A stretch of DNA of 64,000 nucleotides from Hymenobacter pini (GTDB lineage: Bacteria; Bacteroidota; Bacteroidia; Cytophagales; Hymenobacteraceae). How positions within the stretch are numbered: position 1 is the first letter of the stretch; each line of letters opens with the position of its first letter. The notes beneath the pieces were generated by a model that was not told where the DNA came from, did no database searches, and saw only the letters and a list, made by a program, of their open reading frames with translations. Of this stretch, positions 36,680 to 45,697 are shown one piece after another. The DNA lies in assembly GCF_020421205.1 (NCBI RefSeq), contig NZ_JAIZZH010000001.1, positions 744,001 to 808,000 on the forward strand, in the 5' to 3' direction. Both the position numbers and the translations under genes were made by a program.

Positions 36680-37672
36680 GTGAAACACTTACTGAATCAG
36701 TTGTTTGAGCAGCAGCTCCTCAATCATGCCGAAGCCCGGGAAGCCATGTTGCGCATCGGCCAAGGCGAGGCTAACCCGGCCGAAATTGCCGCCTTTATGG
36801 CCGTGTATCGGATGCGGCCCATTTCGGTGCCGGAGTTGGCTGGGTTTCGCGAAGCCCTGCTGAGCCTGAGCCGCAGCCCCGAGCTGGCTACCCACGACAC
36901 CGTGGATATTGTGGGTACCGGCGGCGACGGCAAGGACACGCTCAACATCAGCACGCTGGCCTGCTTTGTGGTGGCCGGGGCCGGATACAAGGTTACCAAG
37001 CACGGCAACATTGGCGTATCGTCGGCCTGTGGCTCCTCAGATGTGCTGGCGCAGCTGGGTGTGGAGTTTGGCGCGAGCAACGAGGTGCTGCAGCGGCAGC
37101 TAGAGAAGGCTAATATTTGCTTTCTGCACGCCCCCGCCTTTCACCCGGCCATGCGCCACGCCGGCCCGGTGCGGCGGGAACTGGGCGTGCGCACCTTTTT
37201 CAATATTCTGGGCCCGCTCGTAAACCCCGCCCGCCCACGCTACCAAGTGGCCGGTACCTTTAGCTTAGAGCTGCTGCGCCTGTATCATTATCTGTTGCAG
37301 CAAACGGATACGCGCTACGCTGTGGTGCACGCCCTCGATGGCTACGATGAACTCTCGCTAACCGCGGCGGCCAAAGTAGCCACCGCCGCCGGCGAGCAGC
37401 TGGTAACGGCCGCCGACCTGGGCTTGGCCGCCACTACGCCGGAGGAGCTGGCCGGTGGCCGCACCCCCGCCGAATCGGCCAAGCTGTTTCTGGCGGTGCT
37501 CGACGGGCAGGCTACTACGGCTCAGCGCAACGTAGTAACGGCCAACGCCGCCCTGGCCATCCGCTGCATGGAACCCGGCTTCAGTTTCGCCGAGGCCCTG
37601 GCCGCTGCTCAGGAATCGTTGGATTCGGGCCGGGCCCGGCAGACACTGCGGGAGCTGGTGGCTTGTTACTAA
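36680..37672 (+). CDS. trpD: Anthranilate phosphoribosyltransferase
   Basis: Joins anthranilate with PRPP to form phosphoribosyl-anthranilate. At 330 residues it is the full length of the family. The GTGGDGKDTLNIST segment near 78 is the PRPP and Mg-binding loop, and KHGNIGVSSACGSSDVL near 107 is the second family signature. HPAMRHAGPVRRELGVRTFFN near 155 fits the anthranilate site. The start is GTG at 36680; no in-frame ATG lies between it and the upstream stop. It lies 83 bases after trpG. The gap contains no recognisable signal. Confidence 0.96.
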   Translation: MKHLLNQLFEQQLLNHAEAREAMLRIGQGEANPAEIAAFMAVYRMRPISVPELAGFREALLSLSRSPELATHDTVDIVGTGGDGKDTLNISTLACFVVAGAGYKVTKHGNIGVSSACGSSDVLAQLGVEFGASNEVLQRQLEKANICFLHAPAFHPAMRHAGPVRRELGVRTFFNILGPLVNPARPRYQVAGTFSLELLRLYHYLLQQTDTRYAVVHALDGYDELSLTAAAKVATAAGEQLVTAADLGLAATTPEELAGGRTPAESAKLFLAVLDGQATTAQRNVVTANAALAIRCMEPGFSFAEALAAAQESLDSGRARQTLRELVACY

Positions 37673-37764
37673 CAAACGGCGACAGGATTTCTCGGTTGAT
37701 AACCACCAGTAGGACACACTCAACAATGGCTTGCGGCAGTTCGCAACACCAAACAGCTTATAAG

Positions 37765-38577
37765 ATGACCATTCTCGATAAAATCATTGCCCATAAACGC
37801 CAGGAAGTAGCCGAACGCCAAAGCTTGGTGCCGGTTAAGCTGCTGGAAAAAAGCCTGTACATGAACTCACAGCCGCTCAGCCTGCGCCGCTACTTGCTGC
37901 GCGACGATTTGAGCGGCATTATTGCCGAGTTCAAGCGCAAATCACCCAGCAAGGGCGTCATTAATGCGCATGCCCCCGTGGAGCGCACCACCCTGGGTTA
38001 CATGCAGGCCGGCGCTTCAGCTTTGTCGGTACTCACGGATACCGAATTTTTCGGCGGTAAAAACGAGGACCTGATTACCGCCCGGCGCTTTAATTTCTGC
38101 CCCATTCTGCGCAAGGATTTTGTAGTGGACGAATACCAGATTCTGGAAGCCAAAAGCATTGGGGCCGACGCCGTACTGCTGATTGCCGCCGTACTGAGCG
38201 GGGAGGAAGTGCTGCGCTTGGGCCGGCTGGCCAAAAGCCTGGGCCTGGAAGTGCTACTCGAAATCCATAACGCCGAGGAGCTGGACAACACCTTGCACCC
38301 TGACGCGGTAAGCCTGGTGGGCGTGAACAACCGCAACCTGCACGACTTCTCAGTGAGCCTGGACATCTCCGGCGAACTGGCCCAGCGCATCCCCGATGAG
38401 TTTGTGAAAGTGACCGAAAGTGGCCTGACTACTGCCGCCGACATCGAAGCCCTGCGCGCCGTGGGCTACCGGGGCTTCCTGATGGGTGAAACGTTTATGC
38501 GCCACGCCCGCCCCGAAAAAGCCTGCGCGGCGCTGGTGCAACAGCTCCGCGCCACCGAAGCCATTACGCTGCTCTAA
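37765..38577 (+). CDS. trpC: Indole-3-glycerol phosphate synthase
   Basis: Closes the ring of CdRP to make indole-3-glycerol phosphate. At 270 residues it is a TIM barrel with IIAEFKRKSPSKG (Lys of the active site) near residue 50, the strand end CPILRKDFVVDEYQI near 115, GVNNRNLHDF near 190 and VTESGLTTAADI near 215, all TrpC signatures. The ATG at 37765 is chosen; the open frame continues back to 37663, overlapping the end of trpD, but the extra 34 residues have no similarity to TrpC. TrpC and TrpF are separate proteins here, unlike the fused enzyme of E. coli. Confidence 0.96.
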   Translation: MTILDKIIAHKRQEVAERQSLVPVKLLEKSLYMNSQPLSLRRYLLRDDLSGIIAEFKRKSPSKGVINAHAPVERTTLGYMQAGASALSVLTDTEFFGGKNEDLITARRFNFCPILRKDFVVDEYQILEAKSIGADAVLLIAAVLSGEEVLRLGRLAKSLGLEVLLEIHNAEELDNTLHPDAVSLVGVNNRNLHDFSVSLDISGELAQRIPDEFVKVTESGLTTAADIEALRAVGYRGFLMGETFMRHARPEKACAALVQQLRATEAITLL

Positions 38578-38590
38578 GCCCGCCGTGTCA

Positions 38591-39274
38591 ATGCAAACGC
38601 CAGTTGCCGGGTTGCGCCTGAAAGTGTGCGGTATGCGTGAGCCCGCCAACATAGCCGCCGTAGCCGCTCTGCAGCCCGATTTCATGGGCTTCATCTTCTA
38701 CCCGAAATCGGGGCGCTACGCCGGTTCGCACCTCACGCCGGATGCCGTAGCCCACTTGCCTGCCAGCACCCAGAAAGTAGGTGTGTTTGTGGATGCGTCC
38801 ACCGCTGAGATTCTGGCCCGGGTAGCCGAGCTGGGCTTGCATGCGGTGCAACTGCACGGGACCGAGCCGCCAGAGCAGTGCCGCGCGTTACGCGCGGCGG
38901 GCGTCACGGTTATAAAAGCCGTTGCGGTAGGCGAGGAGCTGCCCGAAGCGGAACTGCAAACCTACGCCGCCGACGTTGACTATTTTCTCTTTGACACCAA
39001 AGGCCCACAACCCGGCGGCAACGGTACGGCATTCAACTGGCAGCTGCTGAAGCAGTATACGCTGCCGGTACCCTACTTCTTGGCAGGCGGTATTGGCCCC
39101 GAACACGCGGCTACACTGGACAGTGAGCAGTTGCCCGGCCTGTTTGCGCTGGACCTCAACAGCCGGTTTGAGGTTGCTCCGGGCCAAAAAGACGTACACA
39201 AGCTCCGGCAGATGTTCGAGGCTATTCGCCCGACGGCCTCAACCGGCAACAGTTCTCCACAAGCCAACGACTAA
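38591..39274 (+). CDS. trpF: Phosphoribosylanthranilate isomerase
   Basis: Catalyses the Amadori rearrangement of PRA to CdRP. At 227 residues it is a TIM barrel. [15 protein letters not shown] at the start holds the catalytic Cys. [11 protein letters not shown] near 85 and [14 protein letters not shown] near 135 (catalytic Asp) follow, then [10 protein letters not shown] near 165 and [16 protein letters not shown] near 185. The ATG at 38591 is 13 bases after the trpC stop; an earlier in-frame start at 38486 would overlap trpC by about 90 bases and lacks TrpF similarity. Confidence 0.96.
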   Translation: MQTPVAGLRLKVCGMREPANIAAVAALQPDFMGFIFYPKSGRYAGSHLTPDAVAHLPASTQKVGVFVDASTAEILARVAELGLHAVQLHGTEPPEQCRALRAAGVTVIKAVAVGEELPEAELQTYAADVDYFLFDTKGPQPGGNGTAFNWQLLKQYTLPVPYFLAGGIGPEHAATLDSEQLPGLFALDLNSRFEVAPGQKDVHKLRQMFEAIRPTASTGNSSPQAND

Positions 39275-39303
39275 CAATTAGCTGTTCTCAGCTTTTTACT
39301 ACC

Positions 39304-40518
<1,215 letters not shown>

Positions 40519-40520
40519 TC

Positions 40521-41300
40521 ATGCAGAATCGGATTCAAGAGGCCTTCCAACGGAAAGGCCGCAACCTGCTCAACGTGTACTTCACGGCCGGTTACCCCCG
40601 CCTGCACGATACCGTGCCCCTGCTACAGAGCCTAGCCCAAGCCGGCGCCGACCTTATCGAAATCGGTATGCCGTTTTCTGACCCCCTGGCCGATGGCCCG
40701 GTGATTCAGCAAAGCAGCACGGTGGCCCTGCAAAACGGCATGAACCTGCGGGTGCTGTTCGGTCAGCTGCAGGATTTCCGCCAAGCCGTGCCCAACACGC
40801 CGGTATTGCTGATGGGTTACCTCAACCCCGTAATGCAGTTTGGGGTGGAGAATTTCTGCCGGGAAGCCGCCGCAGCTGGGGTAGATGGCGTGATTCTACC
40901 CGATCTGCCCCTAGACGACTACGTTACTGAGTACCAGGAAATCTTCCGCCGCCACAACCTGCGCCCGGTGTTTCTGATTACCCCGCAAACGGCCCCGGAG
41001 CGCATCCGCCGCATCGACGAGCTGACGGATTCGTTTCTGTACCTAGTATCGGGCCCTGGCACCACGGGCTCTAACACCGGCCAGGATGCGGGTGCCCAGG
41101 AAGCCTACTTTCAGCGCATCGAGAACATGCAACTGCGCAACCCGCGCCTCATCGGGTTCGGTATCGGCGACAGAGCCTCTTTCCAGCGGGCCTGCCAGTA
41201 TGCTGAGGGTGCCATTATCGGTACGGCTTTCATTCGGGCTCTGGAGGACGCCGACGATGCCCCGGCCGCGGCGAAGCGGTTTGTTTCTTCTATCCTTTAG
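40521..41300 (+). CDS. trpA: Tryptophan synthase alpha chain
   Basis: Cleaves indole-3-glycerol phosphate and passes indole to TrpB. At 259 residues it is a TIM barrel with YFTAGYPRL near 18, the catalytic Glu47 in DLIEIGMPFSD, Asp58 in PLADGPV, GVDGVILPDLPLDD near 122 and the flexible loop VSGPGTTGSNTG near 175. GFGIGDRASF near 215 is the phosphate-binding region. The loop carries TTGS, whereas many TrpA proteins have VTG. The gene is 2 bases after trpB. Confidence 0.97.
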   Translation: MQNRIQEAFQRKGRNLLNVYFTAGYPRLHDTVPLLQSLAQAGADLIEIGMPFSDPLADGPVIQQSSTVALQNGMNLRVLFGQLQDFRQAVPNTPVLLMGYLNPVMQFGVENFCREAAAAGVDGVILPDLPLDDYVTEYQEIFRRHNLRPVFLITPQTAPERIRRIDELTDSFLYLVSGPGTTGSNTGQDAGAQEAYFQRIENMQLRNPRLIGFGIGDRASFQRACQYAEGAIIGTAFIRALEDADDAPAAAKRFVSSIL

Positions 41301-41307
41301 TAAAATT

Positions 41308-41362
41308 TCCCGCAGAGGACGTGGAGGTCGTTCTTCTGCTTTCTATGCGTCCTCTGCGGGAA
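41308..41362. repeat. Long inverted repeat between trpA and the DAHP synthase gene
   Basis: A perfect 15-bp inverted repeat (41308-41322 with 41348-41362, loop of 25). The arms contain CGCAGAGGACG. It resembles short palindromic elements that insert in intergenic gaps (inference). No T-run follows, so it does not look like a terminator. As a hairpin within the mRNA it could alter stability or downstream expression. Confidence 0.6.
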
Positions 41363-41374
41363 CCCCACCAGCAC

Positions 41375-42388
41375 ATGATTATTCAGCTCGAACCCACCAT
41401 TTCTGAAGCCGCCAAAGCGGATATCCTGGCCCGCATTAACGGCCTCAAATACAAAACCACCGAAGTAAAAACCCAGCGTGCCCACTACCTGGTTGCCATC
41501 GGCAAAGCCGACATCGACCTGCGCAGCATTGGCCAGCTACCTGGCATTCTGGATATTCACCGCGTGTCGGACGAGTACAAGCTGGTGAGCCGCAAGTGGC
41601 GGGTACGCCCTACCGTGCTCGACCTCGGCGACGGCGTGCGTATCGGGGAAGGCACCCTCACGCTGGCCGCCGGCCCGTGCAGCATCGAGAGCGAGGCGCA
41701 AATGGAGCGCATTATGCAGCATCTCCTAGACAATGACGTGCGCATTATGCGCGGGGGCGTATTTAAGCCTCGTTCGTCGCCGTACTCGTTCCGGGGGCTG
41801 GGGATGGAAGGCCTGAAGCTGTTCCACCAGATGGCCCGGGAGCGAGGTATCAAAATCGTAACGGAGGTAATGCAGGTGTCGCAGGTGGAGGAAATGCACG
41901 ACTACGTGGACGTGTTCCAGGTAGGGGCCCGCAACACCCAGAACTTCAACCTGCTGGATGCACTGGGCGGCGTAGACAAACCGGTGATGATCAAGCGCGG
42001 CATTTCGGGCACCCTGGAAGAGCTGCTGTCATCGGCGGAATACGTGTTTTCGGGCGGAAACGAGAAGCTGATTCTCTGCGAGCGGGGCATCCGCACTTTC
42101 GAAACAGCCTCCCGCAATACGCTGGACCTGAATGCGGTGCCCATCCTAAAGGAGAAAACTCACCTCCCAGTTATCGTTGACCCCTCGCACGGCATCGGCA
42201 TCCGCGACCATGTGGCCACTATGGCGCTGGCCGGCGTGATGGCCGGGGCCGACGGCATCATCTACGAAGCCCACGAGAAACCTGAGGAAGCCGCCTCGGA
42301 CGGAGCCCAGACGCTGAACTTCCAGGAATCGGAACGCCTGATTCGCAATCTGCGCAAGGTGTATCAGGTAAGGCAGGAACTGGAGTAA
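41375..42388 (+). CDS. aroF: 3-deoxy-7-phosphoheptulonate synthase (DAHP synthase, AroF type)
   Basis: First enzyme of the shikimate pathway: joins PEP and erythrose 4-phosphate. At 337 residues it has an N-terminal ferredoxin-like regulatory domain (about 1-75) and a TIM barrel with LAAGPCSIESE near 105, GGVFKPRSSPYSFRGLG near 130, VFQVGARNTQNFNLL near 185, KPVMIKRG near 205 and VIVDPSHGIG near 265. This is the short type-I-beta class related to KDO8P synthase. It lies at the end of the trp operon, so aromatic precursor supply would rise with tryptophan demand. The start ATG at 41375 follows an inverted repeat; an upstream start at 41321 lies inside the repeat. Confidence 0.95.
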   Translation: MIIQLEPTISEAAKADILARINGLKYKTTEVKTQRAHYLVAIGKADIDLRSIGQLPGILDIHRVSDEYKLVSRKWRVRPTVLDLGDGVRIGEGTLTLAAGPCSIESEAQMERIMQHLLDNDVRIMRGGVFKPRSSPYSFRGLGMEGLKLFHQMARERGIKIVTEVMQVSQVEEMHDYVDVFQVGARNTQNFNLLDALGGVDKPVMIKRGISGTLEELLSSAEYVFSGGNEKLILCERGIRTFETASRNTLDLNAVPILKEKTHLPVIVDPSHGIGIRDHVATMALAGVMAGADGIIYEAHEKPEEAASDGAQTLNFQESERLIRNLRKVYQVRQELE

Positions 42389-42420
42389 GGTGGTTTTTGA
42401 AGCCCGTTTTTTGATTTTTA

Positions 42421-42563
42421 GTGGCTGGTTTTTCGCTTGATACCCGGCCGTAATTCATTCGAAAGTGCAATGCCCTCTGCTACTGACCAGCAGGGGGCGT
42501 TGTGCTTTTTAAAACCTTGCTTACTTGTCCCGGCATCCACTAGAAAAACGAAAAACCAACCAC
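42421..42563. repeat. Imperfect 15-bp inverted repeat around the trp operon end
   Basis: GTGGCTGGTTTTTCG at 42421-42435 is the reverse complement of 42549-42563 (CGAAAAACCAACCAC) at 14 of 15 positions. It spans the operon terminator and sits 14 bases before the start of the AraC-type regulator. Confidence 0.45.
42462..42510 (+). terminator. trp operon terminator
   Basis: About 20 pairings between 42462-42481 and 42489-42508, with several G-U pairs in RNA, a short loop, and a T-run TTTTT at 42506-42510. It lies about 75 bases after the DAHP synthase stop and closes the operon. Confidence 0.75.
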
Positions 42564-42576
42564 GAAAAGCAGCCTC

Positions 42577-43902
42577 ATGTTCTTTGGCTTCAACACTTAT
42601 AGCGGCCTGTTGTTGCCGTTTTTCCTGCAAGGCATCATTGTGGCGGCTGTGTTGTGGGCGCGTCGGCGGCGCGAGGATACGGCTGCCGACGGCTGGCTGG
42701 CCCTGCTGCTGCTGCTGTTTACCCTGCGGCTGGCCCAGTGGATGCTGGGCTTCGCCGGCTGGTACGACTCGCACGACGCCCGTTCGACGTTCATGTTCTA
42801 CTGGCCGTTCAGTAACTGGCTGATGGTGGGACCCGCGTTGTACTTCTACTTCCGCAGCCTCACCAACCAGGAGTTCCGGCTGCAGCGGCGGCATTGGTGG
42901 CACCTTGCGCCCGCGCTGGCGATGTTGGCGTGGCTAGTGGTGGTATTCGGTTACGATATTGGCTGGTGGCATGGGCTGCAGGGCCAGCCGCTGCCCGCCC
43001 ACTTCGGCACCAAAGGCCCCCTGGCCAGCTGGGCCGCCCATCATCCCATCGGGCTGCTGGCCGATATCCTGGGCTACTGCTCCGTGCTGGCCTACGCGGT
43101 GCACACGCTGCGCGCCTACCGTGCCTACGCCCGCTACCTCAACGACAACTTCTCCGACACCGAGCAGCTTCGGTTCCGGTGGCTGCGGAACGTGCTGGTA
43201 GCCGTGGTAGTGGGCACCGGCGTCACGCTGGTGTTCGGGTTGGTAAATTACTTCGTTACGCCTCTCAACTACGTGCAGAACTGGTACGATTACTTGTTCA
43301 CAGGGCTGCTGATTTACTACCTCAGCATCTCGGGGCTGCTGACGGGCTACCGCCTGGCCGCCCTACGCTTCCAGCTGCCTGCTACGGCTCCGCCGGCTAC
43401 TCTGCCGCCTGTTGAATCAGCTGCCGCTCCGGCTATGCCCATGCTGGCCGAAGCGGCCGGGAGTCAGAGGCTGCCAGTGGAGTCTGAAACCCTGGCTGCG
43501 GCCGGCCGGGAGCCGCTGGGCGGAGTTGTCCCGGAAGCAGCCCCGGTGGCCGAGCCTGATGCGGAGCTTAGTCGCTGGACTACCCGCCTGCTGGCTCACA
43601 TGCAAGCTGCCCGGCCTTACCTGGGCCCCGAGCTGACGCTGGGCGAGCTGGCCACCCAGCTGCGCACCAACACGTCCTGGCTGTCTAGGGTCATCAACAC
43701 CGGTTGCGGTCAGAATTTCAACGACTTCGTGAACGAGTACCGGGTGCGCGAGGCCGAGCGTCTCCTCCGCGACCCGCAGTTCCGGCACTACACCCTGCTG
43801 GCTGTGGCGCTGGAAGCCGGCTTCAATTCTAAATCCACGTTTAACCGCGTCTTCAAAAAGCTGCGCGGCCAGACACCCAGCGAAGCCGCCCGGCAGCTGT
43901 AG
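42577..43902 (+). CDS. Membrane-anchored AraC-family transcription regulator
   Basis: A 441-residue protein. The first 260 residues hold about seven hydrophobic segments (e.g. LLLPFFLQGIIVAAVLWA, WHLAPALAMLAWLVVVFGYD, NVLVAVVVGTGVTLVFGLVNYF). An Ala/Pro-rich linker covers about 270-330. The C-terminal AraC/XylS-type double HTH (about 345-441) has LTLGELATQLRTNTSWLSRVIN and the second helix set FKKLRGQTPSEAARQL, with the conserved AGFNSKSTFNRVF. Such membrane-embedded AraC proteins are common in Bacteroidota. No effector is visible, and no gene is clearly paired. It follows the trp operon but has its own control region. Confidence 0.9.
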   Translation: MFFGFNTYSGLLLPFFLQGIIVAAVLWARRRREDTAADGWLALLLLLFTLRLAQWMLGFAGWYDSHDARSTFMFYWPFSNWLMVGPALYFYFRSLTNQEFRLQRRHWWHLAPALAMLAWLVVVFGYDIGWWHGLQGQPLPAHFGTKGPLASWAAHHPIGLLADILGYCSVLAYAVHTLRAYRAYARYLNDNFSDTEQLRFRWLRNVLVAVVVGTGVTLVFGLVNYFVTPLNYVQNWYDYLFTGLLIYYLSISGLLTGYRLAALRFQLPATAPPATLPPVESAAAPAMPMLAEAAGSQRLPVESETLAAAGREPLGGVVPEAAPVAEPDAELSRWTTRLLAHMQAARPYLGPELTLGELATQLRTNTSWLSRVINTGCGQNFNDFVNEYRVREAERLLRDPQFRHYTLLAVALEAGFNSKSTFNRVFKKLRGQTPSEAARQL

Positions 43903-44055
43903 CGTTGCATGGTTGCGTTTCATCATTGCCTGACTGGTATACATCTGCCGGGTGTCAAACTATACAGTGGGGTGTCTCAGACTCTAAGCTGGGGCGGTTG
44001 GGAGTGATGAGGATGGTTTTTTTGAGGCATCGTGTCACCTCAATCCGCAATTATT

Positions 44056-44442
44056 ATGCGTGCTTTTCTTCCTGCCCACTCGGCGGCTGCGGCCATTTTC
44101 GTTGCCGTGTTCCTGGTCGTTACTGCCTACTGGGCGGGCATTACATCCAATCTGCTCATTGAATTGGGGAAGCAATTTGTGCTGGGCGGTGGGCAGCCGG
44201 GCAGCTTCAGGGTAGAGGCTCACAACGTGGGTAAGCTGCCAGTGGAGTTCAAGGAGCGCCCACGGGGCGTTGGTATTTTCGGCAAGACGACGCTAGCACC
44301 TGGGGCACGGGCTACGCTGCGGTTTAAGGCCGGCTCCACGGCTCTGTTGCTTAATCCATCAGGCCAGCAAGCCAGAGTAGACCTCCGGATTACTAGCGAC
44401 ACGCGGTTGAGCATGACCTATGAGCCAAATAGGAAGATCTAG
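44056..44442 (+). CDS. Small membrane-anchored protein of unknown function
   Basis: A 128-residue frame from the ATG at 44056, with one hydrophobic segment near the N-terminus (AAAAIFVAVFLVVTAYWAG) and a beta-type soluble part. An in-frame GTG at 44032 is possible but adds little. The last 80 residues (GSFRVEAHNVGKLPVEF ... LSMTYEP) look like a short beta-sandwich. No family recognised. Codon use fits the neighbours. Confidence 0.6.
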   Translation: MRAFLPAHSAAAAIFVAVFLVVTAYWAGITSNLLIELGKQFVLGGGQPGSFRVEAHNVGKLPVEFKERPRGVGIFGKTTLAPGARATLRFKAGSTALLLNPSGQQARVDLRITSDTRLSMTYEPNRKI

Positions 44443-44692
44443 CGCTGCCGTAGGTCAGCGCCTGTTAATCTGCATTAGGATGGTCGTTAGGTGTTGAATT
44501 ACCCAACTGGCAGGAATGCTGGCATACTGCCAAAATGGGGTAGTTTTTGAGGTCATTTTCATATATAAACCGTGTGTTTTAGGAGAAATCAGGGTAGTTA
44601 TAAAGGGGGTGCTGTGAAAATAGATGTAAAACAGTCGAGTAGCCCCTGAAAAATAATGTGTTGTGTGAATTAGGATTAATAATGAGTAGTGC
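44443..44692. other. AT-rich gene-free stretch upstream of the hydroxylase leader
   Basis: About 250 bases with no credible coding frame, clearly richer in A and T than the flanking genes. No strong hairpin was seen. It probably holds upstream control for the hydroxylase promoter at 44693. Confidence 0.5.
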
Positions 44693-44700
44693 TATATTTG
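44693..44700 (+). promoter_or_regulatory. -7 promoter element of the hydroxylase gene
   Basis: TATATTTG matches the Bacteroidota -7 consensus TAnnTTTG perfectly. A TTA in place of TTG lies 20 bases upstream (44670-44672). Transcription should begin around 44705. Confidence 0.65.
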
Positions 44701-44704
44701 CAGC

Positions 44705-44866
44705 ATGCTGACCCTAAACGCGAAACGCTTTATGACCATTAATTGCCCCGTCCAGGGCAAGGTCGGGCGCTTTTGCGGATATGATGGGTAAAACACGGCA
44801 TGTTTCTCCTACTCTGAAATCTACTCAAGAGCCCGACTCCCACCAGGAGCCGGGCTTTTTTTCTGC
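44705..44866 (+). promoter_or_regulatory. Candidate transcription attenuator in the hydroxylase leader
   Basis: A Rho-independent terminator lies in the leader: 44830-44835 pairs with 44851-44856 and 44837-44840 with 44846-44849, followed by seven T from 44856. It ends only about 13 bases before the coding start, with no other gene to terminate. An upstream arm GTCGGGC (44762-44768) pairs perfectly with GCCCGAC (44831-44837), so it can compete with the terminator. A further hairpin is 44743-44748 with 44755-44760. A short frame ATG 44732 to TAA 44789-44791 (19 codons, MTINCPVQGKVGRFCGYDG) runs through the competing arm and has Phe and Tyr codons after it. The regulatory ligand or mode is unknown. 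Confidence 0.65.
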
Positions 44867-44875
44867 CTGTATGCT

Positions 44876-45610
44876 ATGATTCAGCAACATTACGACCGGT
44901 ACACGGCCCAGGACCAGCTGGTTTGGAAAGTATTGTTTGACCGCCAAACCGCCCTGCTGCACAAGCGGGCCTGCTCGGCGTTCGGAAAGGGGCTGGAAGC
45001 CGTGGGCTTCCACCGCAATGCTATTCCCGATTTTCAGGAGGTGAGTCAACGCCTGCAAAAGGCCACTGGTTGGCAGCTGGAGCCCGTGCTGGGCATGCTG
45101 AATGATGCGGAGTTTTTTGGGCTGCTGGCCCAGCGTAAATTTCCCGCTACGGTGTGGATCCGGAAAATGGAGCAGTTCGACTTCATCGAGGAGCCCGACC
45201 TGTTTCACGGGGTATTTGGGCATGTGCCGCTGCTGATGGACCCGGCTTTTGCCGATTTTCTGCATTTTCTGGGCCAAGTAGCCGCCCAGCACCTGCACGA
45301 TGCCGTAGCGCTGGCCCGGTTGGAGCGCCTGTACGGCTTCACGGTGCAGTTTGGCTTGGTAGAGGAGCAGGGCCACACACGGATGTACGGTGCGGGGTTG
45401 CTGTCGTCGTCCGGCGAAATTCACCACTGCATTGGCGACGTAACCCGCCGCTTCCCGTTCGATCTGGCCACGGTGCTGGGCACTCCCTACAGCGAGGCGC
45501 ACCTACAGGAGCAGTATTTTATACTCAGTAGCTGGGAGCAGCTCACTGAAAGTGTGGCCGAGCTGGCGGCTCTGCTGTCGTCGGGCTGGGAGCTGCAACC
45601 GGTAAAGTAA
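44876..45610 (+). CDS. phhA: Phenylalanine-4-hydroxylase-like aromatic amino acid hydroxylase
   Basis: A 244-residue enzyme of the pterin-dependent aromatic amino acid hydroxylase family, which oxidises Phe to Tyr. It is the bacterial single-domain length. WQLEPVLGMLND, ARKFPATVWIRK-like RKFPATVWIRK, and DLFHGVFGHVPLLMDP are visible. The two His iron ligands are His111 and His116. The third ligand, normally a Glu in the segment YWFTVEFGL, is here Gln158 in YGFTVQFGL. The Asp that usually follows the first His (HD) is Gly112. YGAGLLSSSGEIHH matches the next conserved block. Most of the fold and signatures are intact, so activity may be altered rather than absent (inference). The mRNA leader contains an attenuator. 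Confidence 0.85.
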   Translation: MIQQHYDRYTAQDQLVWKVLFDRQTALLHKRACSAFGKGLEAVGFHRNAIPDFQEVSQRLQKATGWQLEPVLGMLNDAEFFGLLAQRKFPATVWIRKMEQFDFIEEPDLFHGVFGHVPLLMDPAFADFLHFLGQVAAQHLHDAVALARLERLYGFTVQFGLVEEQGHTRMYGAGLLSSSGEIHHCIGDVTRRFPFDLATVLGTPYSEAHLQEQYFILSSWEQLTESVAELAALLSSGWELQPVK

Positions 45611-45646
45611 GCCACCACCTGACGCAGGCACTGCCCGCTATGCAAA

Positions 45647-45674
45647 CCGGCTGCCCACGCGGGTGGGCAGCCGG
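45647..45674. terminator. GC-rich hairpin between convergent genes
   Basis: An 11-bp perfect stem (45647-45657 with 45664-45674, loop of 6). No clear T-run follows on either strand, so it is a weaker terminator candidate for the hydroxylase and the convergent lipoprotein gene. Confidence 0.5.
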
Positions 45675-45697
45675 CCAGGCAGGGCACATTCGGGGAA

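Noticed and set aside
37663..37764. Longer trpC start overlapping the end of trpD
   Set aside because: The additional 34 residues have no TrpC similarity, and the ATG at 37765 begins the conserved N-terminus.
44032..44055. GTG start extending the small membrane protein upstream
   Set aside because: An ATG at 44056 lies directly before the hydrophobic segment and needs no rare start.
44781..44879. A 32-codon frame that reads through the attenuator hairpin and overlaps the hydroxylase start (ATGA)
   Set aside because: The overlap is tempting as translational coupling, but the frame is low in Phe or Tyr codons until the terminator and would be translated only on read-through transcripts. Kept as a possibility only.
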